NCBI GenBank assembly: GCA_017411585.1
Contig: JAFQPV010000017.1
Span: forward strand, 1 to 8,779
Origin: Clostridia bacterium
GTDB taxonomy: Bacteria > Bacillota > Clostridia > UBA1381 > UMGS1253
Length of the DNA: 8,779 bases
Direction of reading: 5' to 3'
The position numbers and the translations under genes are program-made. Of the stretch, positions 1-7,100 are shown piece after piece. Each line of letters begins with the position of its first letter. The first letter of the stretch is position 1. The notes beneath the pieces are model-generated. The model did not search any database, was not told where the DNA came from, and saw only the letters and a program-made list of their open reading frames with translations.

Positions 1-3000
1 TTCTCTGCCATGGGCTAAAACATAGTCAGAAGAAGTCATTCTATGCACCTGCGGTATATATTCCAGCAGTCCGGCCAAAGCGCCCGGAGTATAATCGTCC
101 GTTCCTTGGTGCTGCATAATACCTTCGAAGCGACGTTTCGGCTTCGTTTCGCGCGAGGTACCGACCAACTCGGGGTCAATTGATACTTTCTTTTCCAAAA
201 GAGCAATAAACTTCGCAGATGTACTTCTTTTTTCTGCTTTTCGATGATGAAAATAATTGTCTCTAATCAAAATACGCCTATCGCGGATAAGCTCGCCGGT
301 ATCAAGTCCATTTTCAATATCGCGTATTTCAAGCTCAAGTCTCGATATTTGCTTAGCATCATTCGCAAGCGATGCATCCGAAATCTTTTGCTTCTGCTTT
401 CTGATATCAGCCTCAAGTCGTGTCTTTTTCCTTTCGAGTGCCTCTATCTGATTATCGATATAAGCATCATTTGTTCTTTGTACGCTCCGTGCCTTATCCT
501 CATAACGCGCTACTTTCGCTTCATCAGCAGCGGCAGCCTTCGTGTCCTTACGTTTTCGTGCTTCGAAGGATTGTACTGCCGCTTCCTTTTTGCCCTCGAT
601 TGCATCCAGTGATTGTCGAACGTCCGATTTGCTTTCTTTTCTTTTTTGCAAATTATCAATATCGCGTTGCAGTTTGGCAATTTCGTTCTCAAACACTCGA
701 ATGCGTGACTGCACATAACCCGGTTTATCGCGCAATTCCTCGATGCGAGTCCATTTCTTCTCCATCTCTGCCTCATAATACGAAATCGCATCAGGATAGA
801 TAATCTTAAGGTCACGATTGCCCTCATTCCCTAAACGGTCATAGACACTGCGCACAAAATCTTTTAACTGCACAATTTTTCCCCAAGTCTTCGGAAATTC
901 TCTCTTAACATCCTGCAAGGTATAGGTGTGTCTTTCGCCGTATTGGTCTTGCCAGTACCCTTCGCCAAGCATCTGAGCTGCAGCATCTTCTTTGCTGTCC
1001 GGCTTTATGCCAATCTCGTTCATAAACTTATATACAGCCTGCGCATCACGCATCTCTCTGCTTGTTCCAATTTTCTGACCTTCATCCACATACTTCAAAA
1101 AGCCGTCATACAAAAACTCTTCCAATTCCGGGTCGCCTGCAGCTGCAATTTCACACCTTTTTCGAATATCTCTCGTCAGCATACTCGGCGGTTCGTCCAT
1201 CAATTTCACCTTAAAAAACTTTGCAAGAAGATTTCGCGGAAGTTGCGCAAGTTTTCCTCTTTGACGAATATCCAGTTTTTTTGCCTTTTCTGCAAACGCT
1301 TCGCTTATATCGACTTTGATGTGCGGACTTTCGATTGCACGCTTCACCTCATCTGAAACATCAAGTTTAGAGATTTCCTCTGGAGCAATCTGCGGCGCAT
1401 CCTCTTTTTTGTCCTCTTGCTGCGTTACATTTCCCTCGGGATGCTGTAACTCAAACTTCCTTTTTCCTTCCGGCACTGCGAAATAAATATTTTGATTAGA
1501 CCGCGTTTTAGGCGAAATAATACCCATATCCACCATTCGAGCTGCAGCTACAGTTTGAACATAAGTATCAATTGTACTTAGCAAGTCCGGAAGGTTTTCA
1601 TAATACACGCGTTCGTAATATGGATAATTTTCTTTAGTGAATCCATCCGGATCCTGATAATTAAGTATGTCTGCAATTTCTTTAAAATAATCAGCACGCA
1701 TTTCGGGACTTGCTTTACAGTTTGCTTGTATATATCGCTTTGCGAAATCAACAAATGATTTTTTTAAATCAGAATTCGTTGGCAACACTACCGTATTCGC
1801 TGCCGTCAGAAGTTTTTCGATAACATTTCTGTATTGCGTAAAAAACACTTCTCTAAAGCGCGGAGCATTCGTATCCAAGTACCCACCCTTTACGTGCTGA
1901 ATATTATCATCAAGGAGTAATTTAGCACATGCCGCAGCGTTCCCTGGTGCCAAAAGCTCATTCACCTTTGTTTCTATTTCTCTGTCTGTACCCGAAAAAA
2001 GCTCATTCTCCGTCTCTGCCTTCTTTTTCTCGAACACTGCTTCGTGGTCTGCGATGGATTTCTGCAGCTCGGGGTTTACTTTTTGTACATCACCGTCTGA
2101 CTGCACGATGATGTGGTCGTCAAGCTGCTTCTGCAGTTCCGGGTTGACACCCTTTTTCTGCACATCAAAATCTTCCACCCCTGCAGGTGTTGTGTCTGAT
2201 TTTGAGGATGAATTGTCTTTACGTATGCTTTCCAAATATTCCGCTTCTTTAGCAAGTGCGGCGTTTTTTGCCTCAATCTGTTCTTTGGACAACATGCTAT
2301 CCGGAAAGTATTTCAAAAAGTCGCCATATTCCGGATTGACATTTTCGAGAATTTCGGATATACTGATAGTGGAAGCTGTAGGCGCAGCGGATGTGAGACC
2401 GACATTGTCGGCGTCCTCCGCCAACCGTCCGGCTTCCGTTTTATTTTTCAGACAAACAGACAAATACAACTTGTTGTCTTGATTTCGAAACTCTTTCACT
2501 TCCAATTGCACAGGTACTATCTCATTGCCATCAAAAAACGCACTAGCAAGGACATATACATTTTTCAAATCAGGTGTTGCTCGTTGTGTACCAAAATATT
2601 TATCTTTGTGCACCTCAACGCCCACTGCATTTTTAACAACATCATCAAATACAGTCAGCATTTTTGCGAAAGTTTCATATTCTTTATGCTGTCGATGTAT
2701 ACTCTCGTTCAAAGAACCTGTAGAATATATGAATTCAACCTGAATATCCTTATTGTCCATTCGCTTTCCCAATAGTCCAAACTGCTCTGCAATTCGTTTC
2801 AAAATAGGCTTAGCAGCACTTTTATACTTAGTTTGAAGAGATGCAATATCCGCATCAGTCAAGTTTAATTTATAATTATTTTTTGCCACAACGGTAGTGA
2901 TTTTCTTTTGTTTCAAAACTTTAGAACGCACATTGTCATCCATATTAGGCACAATCTTCCCTTGCATGGATTGAGTTGTCTTCTTCTTCAACGGTGACAG

Positions 3001-5253
3001 CATATCATCCACAGCTGCTTGTGCTTCTTTGGATATAGAGGCGGTCGGGCTTTGTTGCTTGATGAAATTCTGCAGCTCCTGCGGTCGGTCGGAAAATTCT
3101 TGCTTGACAATCTTCTGCGCACCCGGCGTCAAATTGTCAAACTCCATCCTTGCATTGCCGGTCATATAATCGAAAGCCTGAACGGTATCTACTGCTTTTT
3201 GCGTTTTCGTATCAACATAAACGTCACGCCCGGTACCGGCAAGCTTTACGCTGCCGCCTAAAAACGCAAGCATAATTGCAGCATCCTTCGCATCGTTCAT
3301 CCTGGCAATATCATCTGCAGTATACGAATCAGACTGCATCGCACGCAAAATCAGCTTGCCGGGGTTTGTGTCTTCACCCGCTGCGAGTGCTTGCTCCGCG
3401 CGAATCGAAACGCCCTCCTGAAGATATTCTTCCGTCGGTTCGGTAATCATATTTACCAAGCCATCAGCAACAACCCTTACAACCTTGCCAAAAGATTTTT
3501 GCGCACCTTTGGAAATACCTTTTTTCACAAGTGCAGTGCTTATTTTCTTTCCCGCTTCTTCCAAAACATTGTTAAACGGTTTCTTCAAAAGTCCTGCAGC
3601 GCCGAACACGCTATTGACTGCCAGCTCCATTGCATACTCGATTGCAGCGCTCGCAAGCGCCTCATCCTTCGCCATTTCATATGCAAGCTCGACGTTTCCG
3701 GTCTCGCGCAGCGCCTTAACATATGCACCGCCGGCAGTCTGCTTATACATAAATTTTGCAGATTCATAGGCTGCGCCGTATTTTCTGCCTTCTAATGCAC
3801 CGGTTGCAACGCCGGCAGGTCCGGCTACACCGTAACCAACTACAGCACCGGCAAAGCCACCTTCAATCTGTCCCTTGACGTTTGCAGAGAGCTGACGTAA
3901 AAACTGCGGCGCATATGCTGCATTATTTGCAACAAATTCATCAAATCCGGTGTTATTGGTAAATGTCTTTATATTATTGCTGTAAAGCCTGTCCGCTAAA
4001 AAGTCATAAATATCATTTGCAACAAGGTTTTCGTCCTTATGCTTCATAGAAACATAGCCCGCATCGCCGGAGCGCACACCGATATCGCCCTGGCGATAAT
4101 TTGCAGCAATACGGCCAAACAGATTGTCATTGTATGTATTATCTGCGTGCTTTTCATAGAAATCTGAAGCTTTTTCAATTTCCTTTGCTATATCTTCTGC
4201 ACCTTCCGCTTCTGCATATAGCGCGTTTTTAAAAGAACCGCCGTTTTTCTTAACGTAGTCTTCATACGCAGTATCTGTACGCGGTTTGGTGGATTTTGCA
4301 AGAAGCTTGCCCGCTTCTGCACTTTCTGCAGCCTGTTCTCGTGCATAGTCCAAGTCGATACCGTTTTCACTTACCGGACTTTTGGCATAAAAATTCCCCT
4401 GCAGAATATCAGATACATAATCGTACTTCAAAACGCTTTTCTGATGGTTGTTGTACGCTGTTTTAAAAGCATCGTAATCGTACAGGTGGGCGTACTTCGA
4501 AGGAATGTTGCCGTTAAGAATATCTTCTTCAGCTTCGTTAAAATACACATTTTCATCGCCGTACTTATGATAAAGTTTTCTGTTTTCCTCGAGCTCATCA
4601 CCGAGCACAGACTGAATCGCATTGAGCATATCCTTGTCATTTGCATACTTGTTTACGACACCAACGACATCGTAAAATGTTGCATTGGCAGGGATTTCTT
4701 TTTTTGCTTGCGTTTTAAGCTGCGCCGCTTTTTCTTCCTGCGCACGCTTTGCTCTGCGCTCATCCATCCACCCGCGAACGGCGGCAGCATTTTCCTGTGC
4801 AGTCTTGGTCTGTGTATCAACCGGGATAGAAGCGCGTAAAGATGCAGCGCGCAACTGCAACTGTCTTTTCTTTTCCTCGGCAACCTTCTTCTCGTGCGCT
4901 TTTGCTTTTTTGATACCCTCTTCAGAGATGGCATCTTTAATAGAGACATTCTTTGCGCGCTCCTCTGCGCCGCTTGCTTTTCCCGATGCAGAGGCTTTTT
5001 TTAAGTCGAAACCGTTTTTCGAACGAATCTGCGCAGCTGCATCCTCTGCTGCTTTTTGCACGGACGAAGAAGAGGGTGCAGCAGCACCACCGGATTTGGT
5101 AGTGCCGCTGTTTTTTGTGGCTGCTTTGACAGCATCTTTCAAGCCGAATTGCTTTTTATTTTCCTCTTCTTTCCCCATCTCTATAATCTTGCCGTTTTCG
5201 ACGAAAACAAGGTCATTCGCCGCCCCGCTATTTTGCCAAAGATTTCTTGTCAT
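1..5253 (-). CDS. Giant multidomain phage polyvalent-type protein, C-terminus beyond window
   Basis: The frame starts at ATG 5253 and has no stop through 1751 codons to the left edge. The start follows GAGGTGA (5259-5265) by 5 bases and lies 16 bases after the previous gene. Visible regions: residues 30-190 are Lys/Glu/Ala/Gln-rich and helical; 82-125 match the C-terminus of the neighbouring 605-residue protein; 461-493 form a glycine zipper; 604-614 read EPTEEYLQEG; 792-945 are a compact alpha/beta domain with VEF, an H at 882, VLASAF and VQLEVKEF; 1030-1070 hold a duplicated repeat; 1110-1460 look mostly helical; 1490-1655 are a charged coiled coil; 1666-1670 read NYFHH, followed by ELVG and KP motifs. 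The layout and the NYFPH-like end resemble the giant polyvalent proteins of clostridial phages and mobile elements, many of which are thought to be packaged and injected with DNA. That family assignment is from memory. Function, including ejection, is inference. No signal peptide is seen. Confidence 0.9.
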   Translation of the reverse strand, partial: MTRNLWQNSGAANDLVFVENGKIIEMGKEEENKKQFGLKDAVKAATKNSGTTKSGGAAAPSSSSVQKAAEDAAAQIRSKNGFDLKKASASGKASGAEERAKNVSIKDAISEEGIKKAKAHEKKVAEEKKRQLQLRAASLRASIPVDTQTKTAQENAAAVRGWMDERRAKRAQEEKAAQLKTQAKKEIPANATFYDVVGVVNKYANDKDMLNAIQSVLGDELEENRKLYHKYGDENVYFNEAEEDILNGNIPSKYAHLYDYDAFKTAYNNHQKSVLKYDYVSDILQGNFYAKSPVSENGIDLDYAREQAAESAEAGKLLAKSTKPRTDTAYEDYVKKNGGSFKNALYAEAEGAEDIAKEIEKASDFYEKHADNTYNDNLFGRIAANYRQGDIGVRSGDAGYVSMKHKDENLVANDIYDFLADRLYSNNIKTFTNNTGFDEFVANNAAYAPQFLRQLSANVKGQIEGGFAGAVVGYGVAGPAGVATGALEGRKYGAAYESAKFMYKQTAGGAYVKALRETGNVELAYEMAKDEALASAAIEYAMELAVNSVFGAAGLLKKPFNNVLEEAGKKISTALVKKGISKGAQKSFGKVVRVVADGLVNMITEPTEEYLQEGVSIRAEQALAAGEDTNPGKLILRAMQSDSYTADDIARMNDAKDAAIMLAFLGGSVKLAGTGRDVYVDTKTQKAVDTVQAFDYMTGNARMEFDNLTPGAQKIVKQEFSDRPQELQNFIKQQSPTASISKEAQAAVDDMLSPLKKKTTQSMQGKIVPNMDDNVRSKVLKQKKITTVVAKNNYKLNLTDADIASLQTKYKSAAKPILKRIAEQFGLLGKRMDNKDIQVEFIYSTGSLNESIHRQHKEYETFAKMLTVFDDVVKNAVGVEVHKDKYFGTQRATPDLKNVYVLASAFFDGNEIVPVQLEVKEFRNQDNKLYLSVCLKNKTEAGRLAEDADNVGLTSAAPTASTISISEILENVNPEYGDFLKYFPDSMLSKEQIEAKNAALAKEAEYLESIRKDNSSSKSDTTPAGVEDFDVQKKGVNPELQKQLDDHIIVQSDGDVQKVNPELQKSIADHEAVFEKKKAETENELFSGTDREIETKVNELLAPGNAAACAKLLLDDNIQHVKGGYLDTNAPRFREVFFTQYRNVIEKLLTAANTVVLPTNSDLKKSFVDFAKRYIQANCKASPEMRADYFKEIADILNYQDPDGFTKENYPYYERVYYENLPDLLSTIDTYVQTVAAARMVDMGIISPKTRSNQNIYFAVPEGKRKFELQHPEGNVTQQEDKKEDAPQIAPEEISKLDVSDEVKRAIESPHIKVDISEAFAEKAKKLDIRQRGKLAQLPRNLLAKFFKVKLMDEPPSMLTRDIRKRCEIAAAGDPELEEFLYDGFLKYVDEGQKIGTSREMRDAQAVYKFMNEIGIKPDSKEDAAAQMLGEGYWQDQYGERHTYTLQDVKREFPKTWGKIVQLKDFVRSVYDRLGNEGNRDLKIIYPDAISYYEAEMEKKWTRIEELRDKPGYVQSRIRVFENEIAKLQRDIDNLQKRKESKSDVRQSLDAIEGKKEAAVQSFEARKRKDTKAAAADEAKVARYEDKARSVQRTNDAYIDNQIEALERKKTRLEADIRKQKQKISDASLANDAKQISRLELEIRDIENGLDTGELIRDRRILIRDNYFHHRKAEKRSTSAKFIALLEKKVSIDPELVGTSRETKPKRRFEGIMQHQGTDDYTPGALAGLLEYIPQVHRMTSSDYVLAHGRE
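298..786 (-). other. Long charged coiled coil in the giant protein (residues about 1490-1652)
   Basis: The stretch is dominated by Lys, Arg, Glu, Asp, Gln and Ala with Leu/Ile/Val at heptad-like spacing, for example IAKLQRDIDNLQKRK and IEALERKKTRLEADIRKQ. It has almost no Pro or Gly after residue 1513. It precedes NYFHH (1666-1670) and an ELVG/KP segment that resembles the conserved NYFPH-type module of giant phage proteins. Confidence 0.65.
2044..2166 (-). repeat. Tandem VNPELQK repeat in the giant protein (residues 1030-1070)
   Basis: Residues 1030-1047 (DVQKKGVNPELQKQLDDH) and 1055-1070 (DVQKVNPELQKSIADH) are two copies separated by seven residues. A third, partial VNPE occurs at 972-975. 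They sit in a Ser/Asp/Thr-rich linker between the alpha/beta domain and the following helical region. Confidence 0.8.
2419..2880 (-). other. Compact alpha/beta domain in the giant protein (residues 792-945), polyvalent-associated type
   Basis: Order of elements: helix (LTDADIASLQ, 797-806), strand (IQVEFIYS, 837-844), SLNES-IH (847-853), helix (FAKMLTVFDDVVKNAV, 861-876), VEVHKD with H882, a Tyr-Phe-Gly loop, strand VYVLASAFFDG (899-909), strand IVPVQLEVKEF (912-922) and strand LYLSVCLK (929-936). This layout recalls the large-polyvalent-protein associated domains with a BECR/RelE-EndoU nuclease-like fold. The exact Pfam assignment (I suspect an LPD3 or PBECR type) is from memory, and catalysis is not shown. 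Confidence 0.5.
3775..3873 (-). other. Glycine zipper in the giant protein (residues 461-493)
   Basis: Gly occurs at residues 461, 465, 469, 473, 481, 485, 489 and 493, with Ala at 477: nine positions spaced exactly four apart, eight of them Gly. The intervening residues are mostly Ala, Val, Phe and Tyr. GxxxG series like this pack helices together in membranes. Flanks are helical and partly charged, so this is a candidate membrane-active hairpin rather than an ordinary transmembrane anchor. Confidence 0.75.
4879..5010 (-). repeat. Shared 44-residue module, copy B (giant protein, residues 82-125)
   Basis: This is the partner of the segment at 5390-5521, 380 bases away across the gene junction. 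It is preceded by an Ala/Ser/Gly linker, as copy A is preceded by a Ser/Lys/Gly/Thr linker, so in both proteins it looks like a discrete amphipathic helical peptide on a flexible tether. Confidence 0.85.
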
Positions 5254-5258
5254 TTAAG

Positions 5259-5265
5259 TCACCTC
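5259..5265 (-). promoter_or_regulatory. Ribosome binding site of the giant gene
   Basis: GAGGTGA is read on the minus strand, 5 bases before ATG 5253. It fixes the start of the giant protein within a 16-base gap. The same 7-mer precedes the 605-residue gene (7094-7100). Confidence 0.85.
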
Positions 5266-5269
5266 ATTG

Positions 5270-7087
5270 CTATTTAATGTACGGATTTCCGTCCTTGTCA
5301 TACGCTATGGTCGGCGCGGATGAAGAACCACTGCCGGAGCTCTTTCCACTATTACTGGTTGTAGGAGCATCGACAGTTTTTTGCTCTGCGCCAAACTTCT
5401 TTTGATTCTCCTTTGCCTTTTTGATGCCCTCGTCTGACAGTGCATCACGAATAGTAACATTCATAGCACGCTCTTCGGCGCCGCTTGGTGTGTACGATGC
5501 GGCTGCTTCTTTAAGGTTAAAGGATGTGCCTTTTTTCGAAGTACTCTTGCTTGAGGTAACTTTGCTTGTTTCGGTTGCGTTCGGGTCATACGGCACCAAA
5601 GACGCGCCCGAGTCGAATGAAGCGCCAAGTGGTGTGAACGGCGTGGCCGCACTTAAAGGTGCGCTTGCGTAATTACTGCCGTTTACTGCGCTGCCTGCCG
5701 AAGCTGCTGCGCCTTGCTTAGCTTTCGCGACGCTGCCCTCAGGACCCCATACAGCATCATAATCATAACGCATCTCGGGGTCATATGTGTTATACTCCTT
5801 CTGAAGCAATGCGTTCTCAAACTTGTTTCTTTCATCGGCATACTTGTTATCAATCCACTTACCTGTCGCATCCTCAATCGCGCCCTTGGTGAGCGCATCC
5901 TTATAGGCAATATCCGACTGCGTAACCTTTGGATACCAATCATTTTCGATATTCTGACGTACAGTTGCTGCCTCGAGATTTTTTGCCTGCTCCTTCGCGA
6001 TAAGCGACTCGTTGTCAAGGCGGCGGTCGTCGTTACCAAAGCTGCGGCCTTCTCTCCACGCATTAAAGCCATAGTCTCTGTCAGCATTCATCTGTGCAAC
6101 ACGGTCGCTGTAATTCTTCATGAGCTGCGCATTGCGTTCAGACAATGCCTGCATACGTCTTTGCTCAAACTCTGCCATAAGCGCACGAGAAGCCTCTGCC
6201 TGCTGCTGATACGATTGATTGATATCGTTCGAGTAGTTTGCGAGTGCACCGAGGCGTGCCGTTTCGCTATAACCACTGGAAGGCGCAGCACCGAGACCGC
6301 GGCCGATGCCCTGTTCCGCAAGCAGGTTTTCCATACCACGCGACTGTCTTGCATACGCTAAATCCGCAGCACGTCGCTGTGCTTCATAGACCTTCATCTG
6401 ATTCTGCATCTGCAGGCGCTGCTGCTGCGCAAGACTTCGCTCCATCTCGTTGTAATTGCGCTCTGCAAGTGCATCTGCTTTATCGTATATCGCATCGGTA
6501 TTCAAATCCTCCGGCACATACTGGTTCAGATATCCCTTTGCCAAAGCAGTTACTTCATCATTCGCATACTGCGCCATTGCTTCACCGCCGGCGGCAATTT
6601 TTGCATTACGCGATGAAAGGAAGTTTCGCATCATCGCTTGGTTCTCTTTCGTAGCCGGCTGAAGAGACAATTCGCGAATCAACGTGCTGTAATCCACATT
6701 GTCACGAACACCGGGCGTTGCGGTGTATACGCTTGCCATCTGATGCACATCGTCATTTGCATACTGCGCATATTCCGGCAAAGCTGTTTTGTCAACACGC
6801 CCTGCCTGCATCGTCGCTACATTGCTGACATTCTCCACAGTACGCGGCTTCTGCATCGCCGGAAGCATTTCTGCAGCATAGTTTCGGTTGATATGGTTTT
6901 TCTCAGCAGCGTTGAAAGCTTGAATTTTATTCGCCTGCTGCGCATTGTTGAATTCATTTTTTGCGGAAACAGTTTGCGCCGATGGAACCGCATCGAGGGG
7001 TTTAACTCTTGAACCCTCTCTTACTTTGGTTACCGGTCCCGAAGCCGTCATGCTCGTATAGAATTGTGTCGAATTCTGCGTTGCCAT
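5270..7087 (-). CDS. Probable phage virion (internal or ejection-like) protein, 605 residues
   Basis: ATG 7087 follows GAGGTGA (7094-7100) by 6 bases; the stop is TAG. The protein is rich in Gln, Ala, Asn and Ser, has almost no Cys, and has no signal peptide or clear membrane segment. Residues 1-100 look disordered. QYAND motifs occur at 108-112 and 173-177. Residues 205-250 and 285-345 are long helices full of Gln/Arg/Glu, separated by a Gly-rich turn and a GYSETAR motif (272-278). This kind of 'G-rich turn, SGYSE, long helix' segment recurs in structural proteins of clostridial phages. Residues 455-515 are Ala/Ser/Gly/Thr linker, 523-566 match residues 82-125 of the giant protein downstream, and the tail is a Ser/Gly linker ending in NPYIK. 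Its position between the lysis genes and the giant gene, and its composition, suggest an internal virion protein. A tail or scaffold component is possible. I do not recognise a named family. Confidence 0.9.
   Translation of the reverse strand: MATQNSTQFYTSMTASGPVTKVREGSRVKPLDAVPSAQTVSAKNEFNNAQQANKIQAFNAAEKNHINRNYAAEMLPAMQKPRTVENVSNVATMQAGRVDKTALPEYAQYANDDVHQMASVYTATPGVRDNVDYSTLIRELSLQPATKENQAMMRNFLSSRNAKIAAGGEAMAQYANDEVTALAKGYLNQYVPEDLNTDAIYDKADALAERNYNEMERSLAQQQRLQMQNQMKVYEAQRRAADLAYARQSRGMENLLAEQGIGRGLGAAPSSGYSETARLGALANYSNDINQSYQQQAEASRALMAEFEQRRMQALSERNAQLMKNYSDRVAQMNADRDYGFNAWREGRSFGNDDRRLDNESLIAKEQAKNLEAATVRQNIENDWYPKVTQSDIAYKDALTKGAIEDATGKWIDNKYADERNKFENALLQKEYNTYDPEMRYDYDAVWGPEGSVAKAKQGAAASAGSAVNGSNYASAPLSAATPFTPLGASFDSGASLVPYDPNATETSKVTSSKSTSKKGTSFNLKEAAASYTPSGAEERAMNVTIRDALSDEGIKKAKENQKKFGAEQKTVDAPTTSNSGKSSGSGSSSAPTIAYDKDGNPYIK
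5390..5521 (-). repeat. Shared 44-residue module, copy A (605-residue protein, residues 523-566)
   Basis: This segment aligns without gaps to residues 82-125 of the downstream giant protein, with 28 of 44 positions identical. The core is SGAEERA, then N-V-x-I, then EGIKKAK. At DNA level the most conserved 72 bases (5417-5488 versus 4903-4974) agree at roughly 55 positions by hand count, so the copies are diverged homologues and not a recent duplication. Confidence 0.85.
6530..6766 (-). repeat. QYAND repeat pair in the 605-residue protein
   Basis: QYANDDVHQMASVY (residues 108-121, 6725-6766) and QYANDEVTALAKGY (residues 173-186, 6530-6571) share 8 of 14 positions and begin helices 65 residues apart. 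The same tetrapeptide YAND is at residues 203-206 of the giant protein, with a 14-base identical stretch (4636-4649 and 6752-6765). Confidence 0.5.
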
Positions 7088-7093
7088 ATTTCA

Positions 7094-7100
7094 TCACCTC
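7094..7100 (-). promoter_or_regulatory. Ribosome binding site of the 605-residue gene
   Basis: GAGGTGA lies 6 bases before ATG 7087 and immediately after the amidase stop codon, identical to the site in front of the giant gene. Confidence 0.85.

Noticed and set aside
2044..2166. VNPELQK repeat as a sign of assembly error or frameshift
   Set aside because: The copies differ at several bases and in length by two codons, and the reading frame is kept, so it is a diverged in-frame repeat and not a duplicated read.
2054..2482. Plus-strand and other-frame short open frames inside 1-5253
   Set aside because: The continuous minus frame accounts for the whole region. None of the short frames has a ribosome binding site or a recognisable domain.
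4685..5257. Plus-strand open frame of 190 codons, hydrophobic and Ala/Phe/Ser-rich
   Set aside because: It mirrors the Lys/Glu/Ala-rich N-terminus of the giant protein: reverse-reading Lys and Glu codons gives Phe, Leu and Ser. It is a shadow, not a membrane protein.
5254..5269. Possible terminator or promoter between the two long genes
   Set aside because: The gap is 16 bases, holds only the ribosome binding site, and has no inverted repeat with a T tract. The same applies to 7088-7100.
5714..6361. Plus-strand open frame of 215 codons
   Set aside because: It lies wholly inside the well-supported 605-residue minus-strand gene, has Cys/Ile/Arg-rich composition typical of an antisense shadow, and no ribosome binding site or recognisable motif.
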